Positions 6,147 to 12,449 of a stretch of 12,449 bases of DNA are shown one piece after another. The translations under genes were made by a program, and so were the position numbers. The notes under the pieces were generated by a model that was not told the origin of the DNA, searched no databases, and saw nothing but the letters and a program-made list of their open reading frames with translations. The first letter of the stretch is position 1; each line of letters opens with the position of its first letter. Source of the stretch: CAZTXD01 sp964617995. Its GTDB lineage: Bacteria; Actinomycetota; Acidimicrobiia; Spongiisociales; ZC4RG35. The DNA lies in assembly GCA_964617995.1 (NCBI GenBank), contig CAZTXD010000113.1:1-12449 (forward strand). The letters are read 5' to 3'.

Positions 6147-6392
6147 CTACCCAACTTCGTCCTCGCCGGGCTGGTACCTGTTCTTCACTAGCCACTCGAA
6201 GATCTCGTGACGGAGGAACTTGAACTTGCGGGCTCCAGGAGCCCGATGTGAGGGGATGACTCCCTCACGTGCCCAGATCCGAATCACCTGGTCTGCGGCC
6301 GACAGGATGTCGGCGAGCTCCTGACTGTCCATGACCGGTGGCACGTCCGGGTACCACCTTTCGTAGGTGATCTCGGGGCTCTCCTCGGTCAT
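6147..6392 (-). CDS. excisionase-like HTH protein 2 (HTH_17 type)
   Basis: An 81-residue MerR/excisionase-type DNA-binding protein. Residues 19-72 hold the domain: VMDSQELADILSAADQVIRI (HTH), the turn WAREGVIPSHRAPGARKFKF (wing) and LRHEIFEWLVKNR. Such proteins bind and bend DNA, either as recombination directionality factors beside integrases or as small regulators. The ATG at 6392 has a GAGG 9 bases upstream; it lies two bases after the TGA of the preceding HTH gene, so they form one unit. The longer frame back to 6557 is an artefact overlapping that gene. No intact integrase follows; the nearest are the remnants at 4718 and 2109, also on the minus strand. Confidence 0.82.
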   Translation of the reverse strand: MTEESPEITYERWYPDVPPVMDSQELADILSAADQVIRIWAREGVIPSHRAPGARKFKFLRHEIFEWLVKNRYQPGEDEVG

Positions 6393-6393
6393 G

Positions 6394-6573
6394 TCATTCG
6401 GCCTCGGCGTCGGGTCCGGCTGGTCGATTGAGCAGCACGGCCAGAACCTCCTCGCGGAAGAAGCGGAACTGCTGACCCCAACGGACCGCAGGCAGCTCGC
6501 CGCGGTGGACCTGGTCGCGCACCTCCCAGATGGTGCACTGCATGAGCTCAGCGACATGCGCCAAGGTGAGCAG
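6394..6573 (-). CDS. excisionase-like HTH protein 1, non-ATG start
   Basis: A second HTH_17-type protein of about 59 residues, read from the minus strand: LLTLAHVAELMQCTIWEV (HTH), then RDQVHRGELPAVRWGQQFRF (wing), REEVLAVLLNR and an acidic tail PDAEAE. It aligns over its whole length with HTH protein 2, so the two are paralogues in tandem. No ATG or GTG precedes the domain. The frame begins directly after the GrpB stop (6589-6591), with AAGGGG at 6582-6587 placed 8 bases before a CTG at 6573; a TTG at 6564 is the alternative. A palindrome GGGGTATCCCC covers this start region. Stop TGA 6396-6394, then ATG of the next gene after one base. Function as excisionase or small repressor is inferred from the fold. 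Confidence 0.68.
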   Translation of the reverse strand: MLTLAHVAELMQCTIWEVRDQVHRGELPAVRWGQQFRFFREEVLAVLLNRPAGPDAEAE

Positions 6574-6588
6574 GGGGGATACCCCTTC

Positions 6589-7410
6589 TCACTTGACTTG
6601 TTCGGGCGTTTCGGGGGGAAGCTGCCATCCTGTCCGTGTCGCCCAGGTGCTGGCCTCCTCTAATGCGTCGAGGATGAAACCGGTCTTCCCCTCGGCGTAG
6701 GCGATGCGGTCATTTCGATAGAGCAAGGTGAGTTCTCGCTTCAGACTGGCGTATGCCTCGCGGACGGCCGAATCAGCTCGGAGGTAATCGCGGAAGAGGA
6801 GGTGGGTTCGCTCCCAGTGGCTTCCGATCTGGCACACGTGGATCTGCACGGTCCTCTCCCTCGTTCCGGCAGGTCGGAAATAGCGGTGACCTTCTCCCTC
6901 CCGCGACCGCAGCGACACCCCCAACTCCTCGATCGCAGCCACATACAAGTCTTCGTTCTCCGGATCCAGCACGCTCACCTGGACATCGACCACGGGTTTC
7001 GCATCCAAGCCCTGCACAGCCGTCGAACCGATGTGCTCAACGCGACGTGCCACAGGTCCCAGGCTCTGCCGCAATCGGGTCCGCCACTGGTCGAACCGGG
7101 CGGGCCAGGACGCGTCATAGGCAACCACCTCGACCGGGTCACGACTGATCCGCCCGGATCCCGTGACAAGTCTCCACTGAGGGTCGTGGGCGCGCAGCAC
7201 CTCCACCGTGAGTCGCGCGCGCAGCTCTGGATCCAGCTCATGGGCCGTCACTCCCCGATGAGTCGCCTCCAGCGCGTACCGATCAATCAGCGTGGCACGC
7301 CGCCCATAGTGCTGGTGGAGGCGATCCCAGGCACTCCCCGGATCTCCGAAGTCGTCGGGGTCCACTCCAGCCCTCTGTAGACGGCGGCGAAACTCAGGGT
7401 CGAGACTCAT
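6589..7410 (-). CDS. GrpB/UPF0157-family nucleotidyltransferase-fold protein with N-terminal extension
   Basis: The GrpB domain (UPF0157) covers about residues 93-250 of 273: VEVVAYDASWPARF at its start, then HIGSTAVQGLDAKPVVDVQV (127-146), the nucleotidyltransferase-like GS...KP.VDV core, and RDYLRADSAVREAYASLK near its end. The biochemical role of the family is unsettled; the fold suggests nucleotide transfer. The first ~92 residues (acidic/basic helical, DPEFRRRLQRAGVDPDDFGD) are not part of the usual domain and I do not recognise them. ATG at 7410; the gene is divergent from the methyltransferase across 64 bases, which must hold both promoters. Downstream it runs directly into the two HTH genes, and the first HTH frame starts right after its stop, so the three may be co-transcribed. 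Confidence 0.87.
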   Translation of the reverse strand: MSLDPEFRRRLQRAGVDPDDFGDPGSAWDRLHQHYGRRATLIDRYALEATHRGVTAHELDPELRARLTVEVLRAHDPQWRLVTGSGRISRDPVEVVAYDASWPARFDQWRTRLRQSLGPVARRVEHIGSTAVQGLDAKPVVDVQVSVLDPENEDLYVAAIEELGVSLRSREGEGHRYFRPAGTRERTVQIHVCQIGSHWERTHLLFRDYLRADSAVREAYASLKRELTLLYRNDRIAYAEGKTGFILDALEEASTWATRTGWQLPPETPEQVK

Positions 7411-7474
7411 TTGCGACTTACCGTATTCGCAACGGACGTGGACGAACGATCCGGATGCCTGCGATCATTCGGTT

Positions 7475-8131
7475 GTGCCAAGTGACGGAGAGCTGCTCGC
7501 CACAGTGCGCCGTGTACGGCGCAAGCTGGCGGAGTCAGGTCCGAGATACTCCAGAGAGGAAGGCGACTTCGCGCGGGTCTCGCTTCCGGATGGGGACTGT
7601 GATGTCCTTCGCGATCTTCTCATTGCTGAACGGGCTCGCGTCGTCATCGAGGTCGGCCTTGCCTACGGAAACTCAGCGCTGGCGATCGGCGAAGCACTCG
7701 TCTCCCTCGGATTGCCGAACGCCAAGCACGTGATCATCGATCCACATCAGCAGGCTTTCGGGAACGCAGGATCGGAGGCCATCAGCGAGGCTGGACTTGG
7801 CAGCCTCAATGAACTGGTGTCCGACCGATCCCAACTGGTGCTGCCACGCCTGGTGGTGGAAGGCTTCGTTGCAGACGCCGCGTTCGTGGATGGAAGCCAC
7901 ACCTTCCACAACGTCTTTGTCGACCTCTACTTTCTCCGTGAGCTGGTCTCGCCCGGTGGCTTGATCGTCCTCGACGACTGCCAGTGGCCATCTGTTGCCA
8001 CCGCGGTGCACTACTTCCAGATCAACACAGGGTGGCAACCGGAATCGATCAGCCCGCCAACCCGACTCCGCGCGTTCAGGTTGCCTGACCCTCCGGTCGA
8101 ACCAGGATTCGAAGGGTTCAAGCCGTTTTGA
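7475..8131 (+). CDS. class I SAM-dependent methyltransferase (Methyltransf_24-like)
   Basis: A 218-residue Rossmann-fold methyltransferase. Motif I is VVIEVGLAYGNSALA at about 56-70 (E59, G61), the acidic end of strand 2 is VIIDPH (86-91), then AAFVDGSHTFHNVFVDL (135-151) and GGLIVLDDCQWPSV (161-174). This layout, with DGSH and LDD, is typical of the Methyltransf_24/CmcI-like group that methylates small molecules or sugars. The substrate is not evident. The GTG at 7475 has no strong Shine-Dalgarno; no better in-frame start is seen. It stands alone, divergent from GrpB and 155 bases ahead of the next gene. Confidence 0.86.
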   Translation: MPSDGELLATVRRVRRKLAESGPRYSREEGDFARVSLPDGDCDVLRDLLIAERARVVIEVGLAYGNSALAIGEALVSLGLPNAKHVIIDPHQQAFGNAGSEAISEAGLGSLNELVSDRSQLVLPRLVVEGFVADAAFVDGSHTFHNVFVDLYFLRELVSPGGLIVLDDCQWPSVATAVHYFQINTGWQPESISPPTRLRAFRLPDPPVEPGFEGFKPF

Positions 8132-8286
8132 ACGAGCTCCCAAACTGACCGAGCGGAGGCAACTTCCAGCGCGGTCACCCAGGTTGGCGGTGTCGTCCGC
8201 GACCGCAAGACCGTGATCTTCCCTATGTTCCGATGCAAGTGACACACGCTGAGCCGGCTGGTAATGAAGAAGGAGGGTGGTGCCAC
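8132..8286. promoter_or_regulatory. intergenic region with strong Shine-Dalgarno for the next gene
   Basis: This 155-base gap carries AGGAGGG at 8271-8277, nine bases before the ATG at 8287, the strongest ribosome binding site in the window, and it decides that start over the upstream in-frame ATG at 8233. A promoter is expected here, but I cannot point to reliable -35/-10 boxes. Confidence 0.5.
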
Positions 8287-9657
8287 ATGATCCGACGTGG
8301 GCCCCTCACTTCGAGATTGAATCGAAAGCTGTCAGCCATGAATCGACAGATCGCCACGATGCGACGATCTCCGCGTCGACTTGCCGCCTGGTTAGTTGTT
8401 GCTGTCGGATGGGTGTCTCTCGTCGCCACGTCACCCCCTTCTTCGACAATCTCAGCGGACCCGGTAACCGGGGTTGCCCGTCTCGACGCCGACCATCCCC
8501 AGCTACGGATCGACTTCGAAGTCGACGTCACGCCGACCGTGCTGGAAGAAGGAGAGTTTGGAGTGACGCTACGCCTCTTGCCCGCCTGGCGGTCAGCCCC
8601 ACACGAGGTGGTCACGCTAGGACCCCGGGTGGTGTTCGAAACTCCCGTGGGGAATCTCGAATCGCGTTTGGAGATGATCGGTCGGGTCACCTGCGGACGG
8701 GAGTGTGCCGAAGGAGGTACGGCGGTGGTCGAACTCCCCGCCGGAGGTGAGGACGCCGAGTTGTTCCTTTTCTGGGAGCTAAGAGCCGGAGCCGGCTTCG
8801 ACACCGGTGATCCGCCCCCAGACGCCGAGCTCACCTTCGAGGCCACCGCCCCAGCAGACACGGGGCCTACCTGGGTGGAGCGCCTCGGGATCTCGATTAC
8901 CGGCCAAACTCCGATCGGGGGCAGCCGAGCCACCATCACCACCGACCGGGAGATCCCCAACGAGGCGGTTTGGTTTCTCGCCCCGTATCGTCCCAACGAG
9001 CCGCCGACCGTGATGCTCCTACGTATCGACGGCAATACAACCGTCGTCTCCGGTGGTGCCGCGGTCCCGTTCGATCCATCACTCTGCGGAGATCAGGCCT
9101 GTGTGGTAGACGTCTACGCAGCCGCGGAGGACGCTTTGACCTTCTCGAGGCCGAGCCTCACCGCACTCCTTGTCGTCGCCGCCGATCCCGCGCTGGGCAT
9201 CACTGTGGACCACGAGCCAATCGAGGTTGCCATATCATCACCATCGGCGGTACCACTGGTCGCCGACCTGGTGCTCGGCGTCGATGTCGTCAGGGAGGTG
9301 GTGGCAACCTTCCCCAATCAGTTCGAAGGGGAACTGCCACCGGTCGTCCAGTTCACGGGGTCGGGAGAGATGACCGGCGAAGGTCTCGGTGAGCACGGCA
9401 GCCTCAACATCGAGACTTCTCTCGGGCGGCTCGCATTCCTGACCCGAGACCGACCATCATTTGCAGCCCTGTCGATGCCAGCTCTCTGCGTCAACGACGA
9501 ATGTGAGGCACGCCTGCCTCTCCGTGCCGTCATCAGTCCCTATCGGGACACCGCTTCCGACGCCACTGCCCATATTGAAGTAGAGATCCAAGCTGTCGTC
9601 GTCCATCCCGACACACCTGTCGACCTCCCGCTCAGCGTCATCCTGGAGACCCCATGA
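8287..9657 (+). CDS. exported beta-rich protein of unknown function with three Cys pairs
   Basis: A 456-residue protein I do not recognise. From the ATG at 8287 (AGGAGGG nine bases upstream) the first 30 residues are very basic (MNRQIATMRRSPRRL inside), followed by one hydrophobic stretch at about 33-49 (AAWLVVAVGWVSLVATS) that is either a signal peptide or a membrane anchor. Everything after it is predicted outside and beta-prone, rich in Val, Pro, Asp and Glu. Three closely spaced Cys pairs recur at wide intervals: CGREC (136-140), CGDQAC (267-272) and CVNDEC (401-406). The roughly equal spacing (about 131 and 134 residues) suggests three similar domains, each with a small disulfide loop. 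Its stop overlaps the ATG of the next gene, a polytopic membrane protein, so they probably act together at the cell surface. Confidence 0.72.
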   Translation: MIRRGPLTSRLNRKLSAMNRQIATMRRSPRRLAAWLVVAVGWVSLVATSPPSSTISADPVTGVARLDADHPQLRIDFEVDVTPTVLEEGEFGVTLRLLPAWRSAPHEVVTLGPRVVFETPVGNLESRLEMIGRVTCGRECAEGGTAVVELPAGGEDAELFLFWELRAGAGFDTGDPPPDAELTFEATAPADTGPTWVERLGISITGQTPIGGSRATITTDREIPNEAVWFLAPYRPNEPPTVMLLRIDGNTTVVSGGAAVPFDPSLCGDQACVVDVYAAAEDALTFSRPSLTALLVVAADPALGITVDHEPIEVAISSPSAVPLVADLVLGVDVVREVVATFPNQFEGELPPVVQFTGSGEMTGEGLGEHGSLNIETSLGRLAFLTRDRPSFAALSMPALCVNDECEARLPLRAVISPYRDTASDATAHIEVEIQAVVVHPDTPVDLPLSVILETP

Positions 9658-10103
9658 GCGCTGACTCCTCCAGCCTGGGAGCGGCAACACTTCTCCATCC
9701 GGGAACTCTGACCGCGCTCGCCATCCTGGTCATCAACGACCATCTCCTCAAACAAATCGCACCAGGCGCCTTCACCGGCAAGCTCTCCGACGTAGCCGGA
9801 CTGGTTCTGGTACCTCTCCTGGCAGCCGGGACTATCGAACTCATCACCCGCCGCCCTCTATCCCAAAGCTGGTTCATCCTCCTTATCGTCTTCGTCGCCA
9901 CCGGCTTCATCGCCCTCCAGACGCTTCCGCCGGTAGGCGAGCTGTACCGGAACGGACTCGGACTCGTCCAATATCCGCTTCGTAGCCTCTTTGACGCCGC
10001 CCAACCTCAACCAGTTCACCTCACCCAGGACCTCACTGACCTATTCACCCTCCCGGCCCTGTGGGTGGCCTGGTACTGCAGGCGGCAGGCAAGCAGTACC
10101 TGA
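9654..10103 (+). CDS. small polytopic membrane protein, uncharacterised family
   Basis: A 149-residue membrane protein starting inside the previous stop (ATGA overlap). Four hydrophobic segments lie at about 14-28, 48-65, 72-90 and 130-143. Between the first two is the conserved-looking loop INDHLLKQIAPGAFTGKLSD (27-46), a pattern I recall from uncharacterised bacterial membrane proteins whose genes are paired with secreted proteins. A second polar cluster, VHLTQDLTDL (121-130), precedes the last segment. The charged Asn-Asp-His and Lys-Leu-Ser-Asp residues next to membrane helices could form a functional site, but no function is known to me. Coupled translation with the exported protein suggests a two-component surface unit. 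Confidence 0.75.
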   Translation: MSADSSSLGAATLLHPGTLTALAILVINDHLLKQIAPGAFTGKLSDVAGLVLVPLLAAGTIELITRRPLSQSWFILLIVFVATGFIALQTLPPVGELYRNGLGLVQYPLRSLFDAAQPQPVHLTQDLTDLFTLPALWVAWYCRRQASST

Positions 10104-10275
10104 AGGGAAGCCGTTGGGCATCTTGACCTCGAGAAACACGCTCGGCATCTCTCGGCATCAGGGCAGACCAGCCATCACAGGGAACGTGAGGCTCCAATGA
10201 CTCACTATTGGGTCTGGACCACCAAGGTGAGATGAACCGAGCCCAGGTATCCGAAAGAGCGAGGCTGGGCACGGG
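10104..10275. other. intergenic stretch, no gene recognised
   Basis: About 170 bases after the membrane protein. It contains an imperfect tandem (CTCGGCATCTCTCGGCATC at about 10141-10159) and a short inverted repeat GCCCAG/CTGGGC (about 10240-10269) without a T-run. No coding frame here has recognisable content. Confidence 0.4.
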
Positions 10276-10374
10276 ATGGCCTGTGCGCTGCAGCGACTTC
10301 ATGAGGGCGCTGAGCTCGTTGGCCAGTTCCGTTGGGATGCTGATCGTCCGTCGGGCGGCGGCTGACTCAATCTT
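10276..10374 (-). pseudogene. tyrosine integrase, internal fragment (relic 3)
   Basis: A minus-strand stretch reads KIESAAARRTISIPTELA then NELSALMKSLQRTGH, the pattern of the integrase segment just before the HxxR box (compare RRT-x-x-IP in actinomycete integrases). The DNA CTCAGCGCCCTCATGAAGTC differs at one base from CTCAGCGCCCACATGAAGTC in copy 1, where it encodes LSAHMKS. Neither the catalytic Arg-His-Arg nor the Tyr region follows, so only about 33 codons of homology remain. The surrounding 142-codon frame is not a gene. Confidence 0.5.
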
Positions 10375-10461
10375 CCACGTCCAACAATCTCCAATCCTCC
10401 TGGCCGGGAAACCGGACCAGGATCGAACGTCCGGCACTATCAGTGGTGGACCCGACCAGGA

Positions 10462-10512
10462 GGGGGTCAAAATTCAGGCGGTCAAAGGGGGTCAGTATTC
10501 ACCCGGTGACAA
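10462..10512. repeat. short direct repeats resembling an IS21-family end
   Basis: GGGGGTCAAAATTC (10462-10475) recurs as GGGGGTCAGTATTC (10487-10500), 25 bases apart, and is followed by ACCCGGTGACAAC. Repeated GGGGTCA-TTC blocks running into a CCGG-TGACA-like edge are what I recall from the ends of IS21-family elements downstream of istB. No istA or istB coding sequence is present, so this would be a solo end. The assignment rests on pattern memory only. Confidence 0.35.
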
Positions 10513-10855
10513 CACCTATCCGACTGACTCCCAGGCCACCGAAAGTCAGAACGATGCCGGATGAGTGATCAGGGCCCACAAGAGTACGTCCATACCCCTG
10601 TGAGCTGGGCAACTTCGTCCACGTCAGTGTCCTCCCTTGATCGTCCAGATGGGCAGAAACCAAGCAGGCGAGAGAACTGGTCCTGCACCGGACACGGCAC
10701 GTACAGCACAGCCCGACCTCGGCATCACTGTTCGATCGCGGGGCCGGCTCGTCCGATGCGATTCGAACCTGGCCGCAGCGGTCTCATCCCGGGTTCGTCC
10801 CGCCAAGACGCGAGGAGACCCCTAGATGCTTTGGTCCGGCGTGTGTCCAACGCGC
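10513..10855. other. 343-base stretch, no gene recognised
   Basis: The region between the IS-like repeats and the stop of the MalG-type permease. Frames of up to 100 codons exist on both strands but show Arg/Pro/Ser-rich chance composition and no domain. A tRNA-like TTCGAA at about 10762 lacks pairing arms. I see no clear hairpin plus T-run for termination of the permease operon. Confidence 0.45.
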
Positions 10856-11746
10856 TCAGCCTTTGACCGCGCCCATGGTGAACCCGGCGATGAACCGGTC
10901 GAGGAAGGCGTTGAAGAGCAAGGCGATGGGCAACGCCACCAGTATCACCGCCGCCTGCAGAGACTGCCAGAAGAACACGTCGCCGCGCACCAACTCGGTC
11001 GGCACCCCAGTAGCGATCGGCTTCACGGCCGATGACTTGTTGAATGCGAGGGCGTAGATGAACTCGTGAGCGGAGAGGGTGAACGCGAACACCACTACGG
11101 CTATGACACCGGGGAGTATCAAGGGCAGCACTACCCGCGATAGGGCTCCCAGCCTGCTGTAACCATCCACCATGGCCTGCTCCTCGATGTCCATGGGTAT
11201 CCCCTTGAAGTAACCCATGAGCAGCCAGGCCGAGATGGGGATGGTGATGGTCGGGTAGACGATGACCAGCGACCACAAGGTCTCCTGGATGCCGAGTGTG
11301 TTGACGACACGAGTCATCGGGATGAACAGCAGTGTCGGCGGGATCAGATACACGAGGAAGATCGCAATCCCCATCCGCTCTCCCCAACGGAGCCGGAGCC
11401 GGGCGAGGGCGTATGCGGCGGGCAGCGCAAAGATCAAGGTGATCAAGGTCACCGCCAGCCCGACCACGATCGTGTTTCTCACGAACGTCAGATAGTTGGT
11501 GTTGAAGAAGAGCAGTTCGACGTGTCGCAGGGTCGGGGCCTCGTTGAGCCAGAAGGGGTTGTTGTCCTTGACGTAGAGGTCACTGGACTGCTTGAACATG
11601 CTGATCAAGGCCCAGCTGAAGGGGAAAACGGCGAGAAATGCGAAGAAGAGTGCGGTCACATAGATCCCGATCCGTCCTAGACGATGACGCCGCTGCGAGG
11701 TCTTCCGCAGCTGGGCGACATCTGTTTGTTGCCAGGTGGGTCTCAC
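10856..11746 (-). CDS. carbohydrate ABC transporter permease, MalG type
   Basis: Inner-membrane permease of a CUT1-type sugar importer. The 296 residues include a cytoplasmic basic N-terminus, a first membrane helix (about 26-50, GIYVTALFFAFLAVFPFSWA), further helices, the EAA loop EEQAMVDGYSRLGALSRVVLP at roughly 187-207 that docks on the ATPase, and the C-terminal signature FIAGFTMGAVKG typical of MalG relatives. The GTG start at 11746 overlaps the stop of the upstream MalF-type gene (GTGA), with GGAGG a few bases before it. The substrate cannot be told from permeases. ATPase and binding-protein genes are not downstream; the binding protein is probably upstream of MalF, outside the window. 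Confidence 0.93.
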   Translation of the reverse strand: MRPTWQQTDVAQLRKTSQRRHRLGRIGIYVTALFFAFLAVFPFSWALISMFKQSSDLYVKDNNPFWLNEAPTLRHVELLFFNTNYLTFVRNTIVVGLAVTLITLIFALPAAYALARLRLRWGERMGIAIFLVYLIPPTLLFIPMTRVVNTLGIQETLWSLVIVYPTITIPISAWLLMGYFKGIPMDIEEQAMVDGYSRLGALSRVVLPLILPGVIAVVVFAFTLSAHEFIYALAFNKSSAVKPIATGVPTELVRGDVFFWQSLQAAVILVALPIALLFNAFLDRFIAGFTMGAVKG

Positions 11747-12449
11747 AGCACCTCCCTACGCCGGGCCAGACGGAGGACCACCGCGGTGATCCCGACCAGG
11801 ACCGGGAACAGGAACAGGGCCACCGCCGCGCCCTGTCCCAGGGCTCCTCCTTCGATCCCCTTGAAGAAGGCCCATGTGGACAAGACCTGGGTGGTGTGAG
11901 TGGGCCCACCTCTGGTGAGCACGAAGACCACGCTCATGTCGGAGATGGTGAGGATCACACCGAACAGGACGGCCACGGCGATGATCGGAGCGAGGAGGGG
12001 GATGGTGACCTGGAAGAGACGTCTCCAGAACCCGGCCCCATCGACCGCCACCGCATCGTTGATGTCGTTCGGTATCGCGGTCAACCCGGCCATCACGATC
12101 ACTGCAGCCAATGGGGCGATGCGCCATACCTGCACTGCGATCACCGAGCCCATTGCGAGTTGTGGCCTCCCCAGCCAGAACATGTTGTCCGAGATCAAGC
12201 CGACCTGACGGAGCAGCCAGTCGATGGGGGAGAAGATCGAGTCGAGGGTCCACAGCCAGGTGATCGTGGCCAGTGACACCGGGGCCACCCAGGGGAGGAG
12301 TATCAGGAATCTGACCAGCCACTTGCCCCTGAAGTCCCGGGTGAGCAACTCGGCTAGACCGGTGGCCAGGATCACCACCAGGAGGTTCGAGATGACCGCG
12401 AACCAGAAGGTGTTGGCCAGGGCGCGCCGGAACACGGGGTCGGCGAGGA
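11743..12449 (-). CDS. carbohydrate ABC transporter permease, MalF type, 5' end outside window
   Basis: The C-terminal ~235 residues of the partner permease. The frame is open to the window edge, and residues before the internal GTG (LADPVFRRALANTFWF) are already family-like, so the GTG at 12435 is not the start. Visible: NTFWFAVISNLLVVILATGL opening the core permease domain, LLPWVAPVSLATITW, and the EAA loop NDINDAVAVDGAGFWRRLFQ with VTIPLLAP, where Asp replaces the usual Glu. Then TRGGPTHTTQVLSTWAF, a MalF-family hallmark, and a final helix. With the MalG-type protein it forms the heterodimeric channel of a sugar importer. Confidence 0.93.
   Translation of the reverse strand, partial: LADPVFRRALANTFWFAVISNLLVVILATGLAELLTRDFRGKWLVRFLILLPWVAPVSLATITWLWTLDSIFSPIDWLLRQVGLISDNMFWLGRPQLAMGSVIAVQVWRIAPLAAVIVMAGLTAIPNDINDAVAVDGAGFWRRLFQVTIPLLAPIIAVAVLFGVILTISDMSVVFVLTRGGPTHTTQVLSTWAFFKGIEGGALGQGAAVALFLFPVLVGITAVVLRLARRREVL

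Noticed and set aside
6393..6557. N-terminal extension of HTH protein 2 from an ATG at 6557
   Set aside because: This part is an out-of-frame reading of HTH protein 1, with Ser/Arg-rich chance composition.
8233..8286. Earlier ATG for the exported protein
   Set aside because: No ribosome binding site there, while AGGAGGG lies nine bases before the ATG at 8287.
10045..10470. 142-codon minus-strand frame as an intact gene
   Set aside because: Integrase-like residues occupy only about 33 codons; the remainder is unrelated and overlaps the end of the membrane protein gene.
10740..10800. Possible minus-strand tRNA around a TTCGAA T-loop-like word
   Set aside because: Flanking bases do not form a T-stem or acceptor stem, and no CCA or anticodon arm is seen.
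1..12449. CRISPR array or long tandem repeats
   Set aside because: No regularly spaced repeats of 20 or more bases were seen; the only repeated blocks are the integrase fragments and the short IS-like pair.

Overview
The window is GC-rich (about 60% by eye), uses many GTG and TTG starts, and has 4-bp start/stop overlaps. Its gene families (GTG-initiated anti-sigma factor, MalFG-type sugar permeases, actinomycete-style tyrosine integrases with small excisionase-like HTH proteins) point to a high-GC actinobacterium, possibly Acidimicrobiia-like. That is an inference; no marker gene in the window fixes the taxon.

Layout. 1-88: 3' end of a tRNA (probably tRNA-Pro) and a hairpin terminator. 344-1926: an ECF sigma factor overlapping a membrane-anchored anti-sigma factor with a large outer domain. 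2109-5121: a mosaic region. Two diverged 3' fragments of tyrosine integrase genes lie in the same orientation. Between them is a 2.2-kb cargo: a BlaI/CopY-type repressor, an N-terminally cut thioredoxin-like protein, a DUF2752 membrane protein, a cytochrome c lipoprotein and a small truncated reading frame. Next to the second integrase fragment are two abutting remnants of a DUF433-DUF5615 toxin-antitoxin pair, which run straight into a 5'-truncated Fic gene (5135-6112). 6147-7410, minus strand: a GrpB-family protein followed by two tandem excisionase-like HTH proteins, the first of which has no ATG and is easily missed. 7475-8131: a SAM methyltransferase. 8287-10103: a two-gene unit of a large exported beta-rich protein and a small polytopic membrane protein. 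10104-10855: no intact gene, but a third integrase fragment and a repeat resembling an IS21-family end. 10856-12449, minus strand: MalG- and MalF-type ABC sugar permeases, the latter running off the window.

Together: ordinary chromosomal modules (tRNA, sigma/anti-sigma, sugar ABC transporter) enclose accessory DNA that has been repeatedly cut and rejoined. Three separate integrase relics, a broken toxin-antitoxin pair, a truncated Fic protein and twin excisionase-like genes mark this as a recombination hot spot. The cargo between the integrase relics is the best candidate for a little-described functional unit: a BlaI-type regulator without its usual BlaR1 protease partner, next to predicted membrane-side redox proteins.
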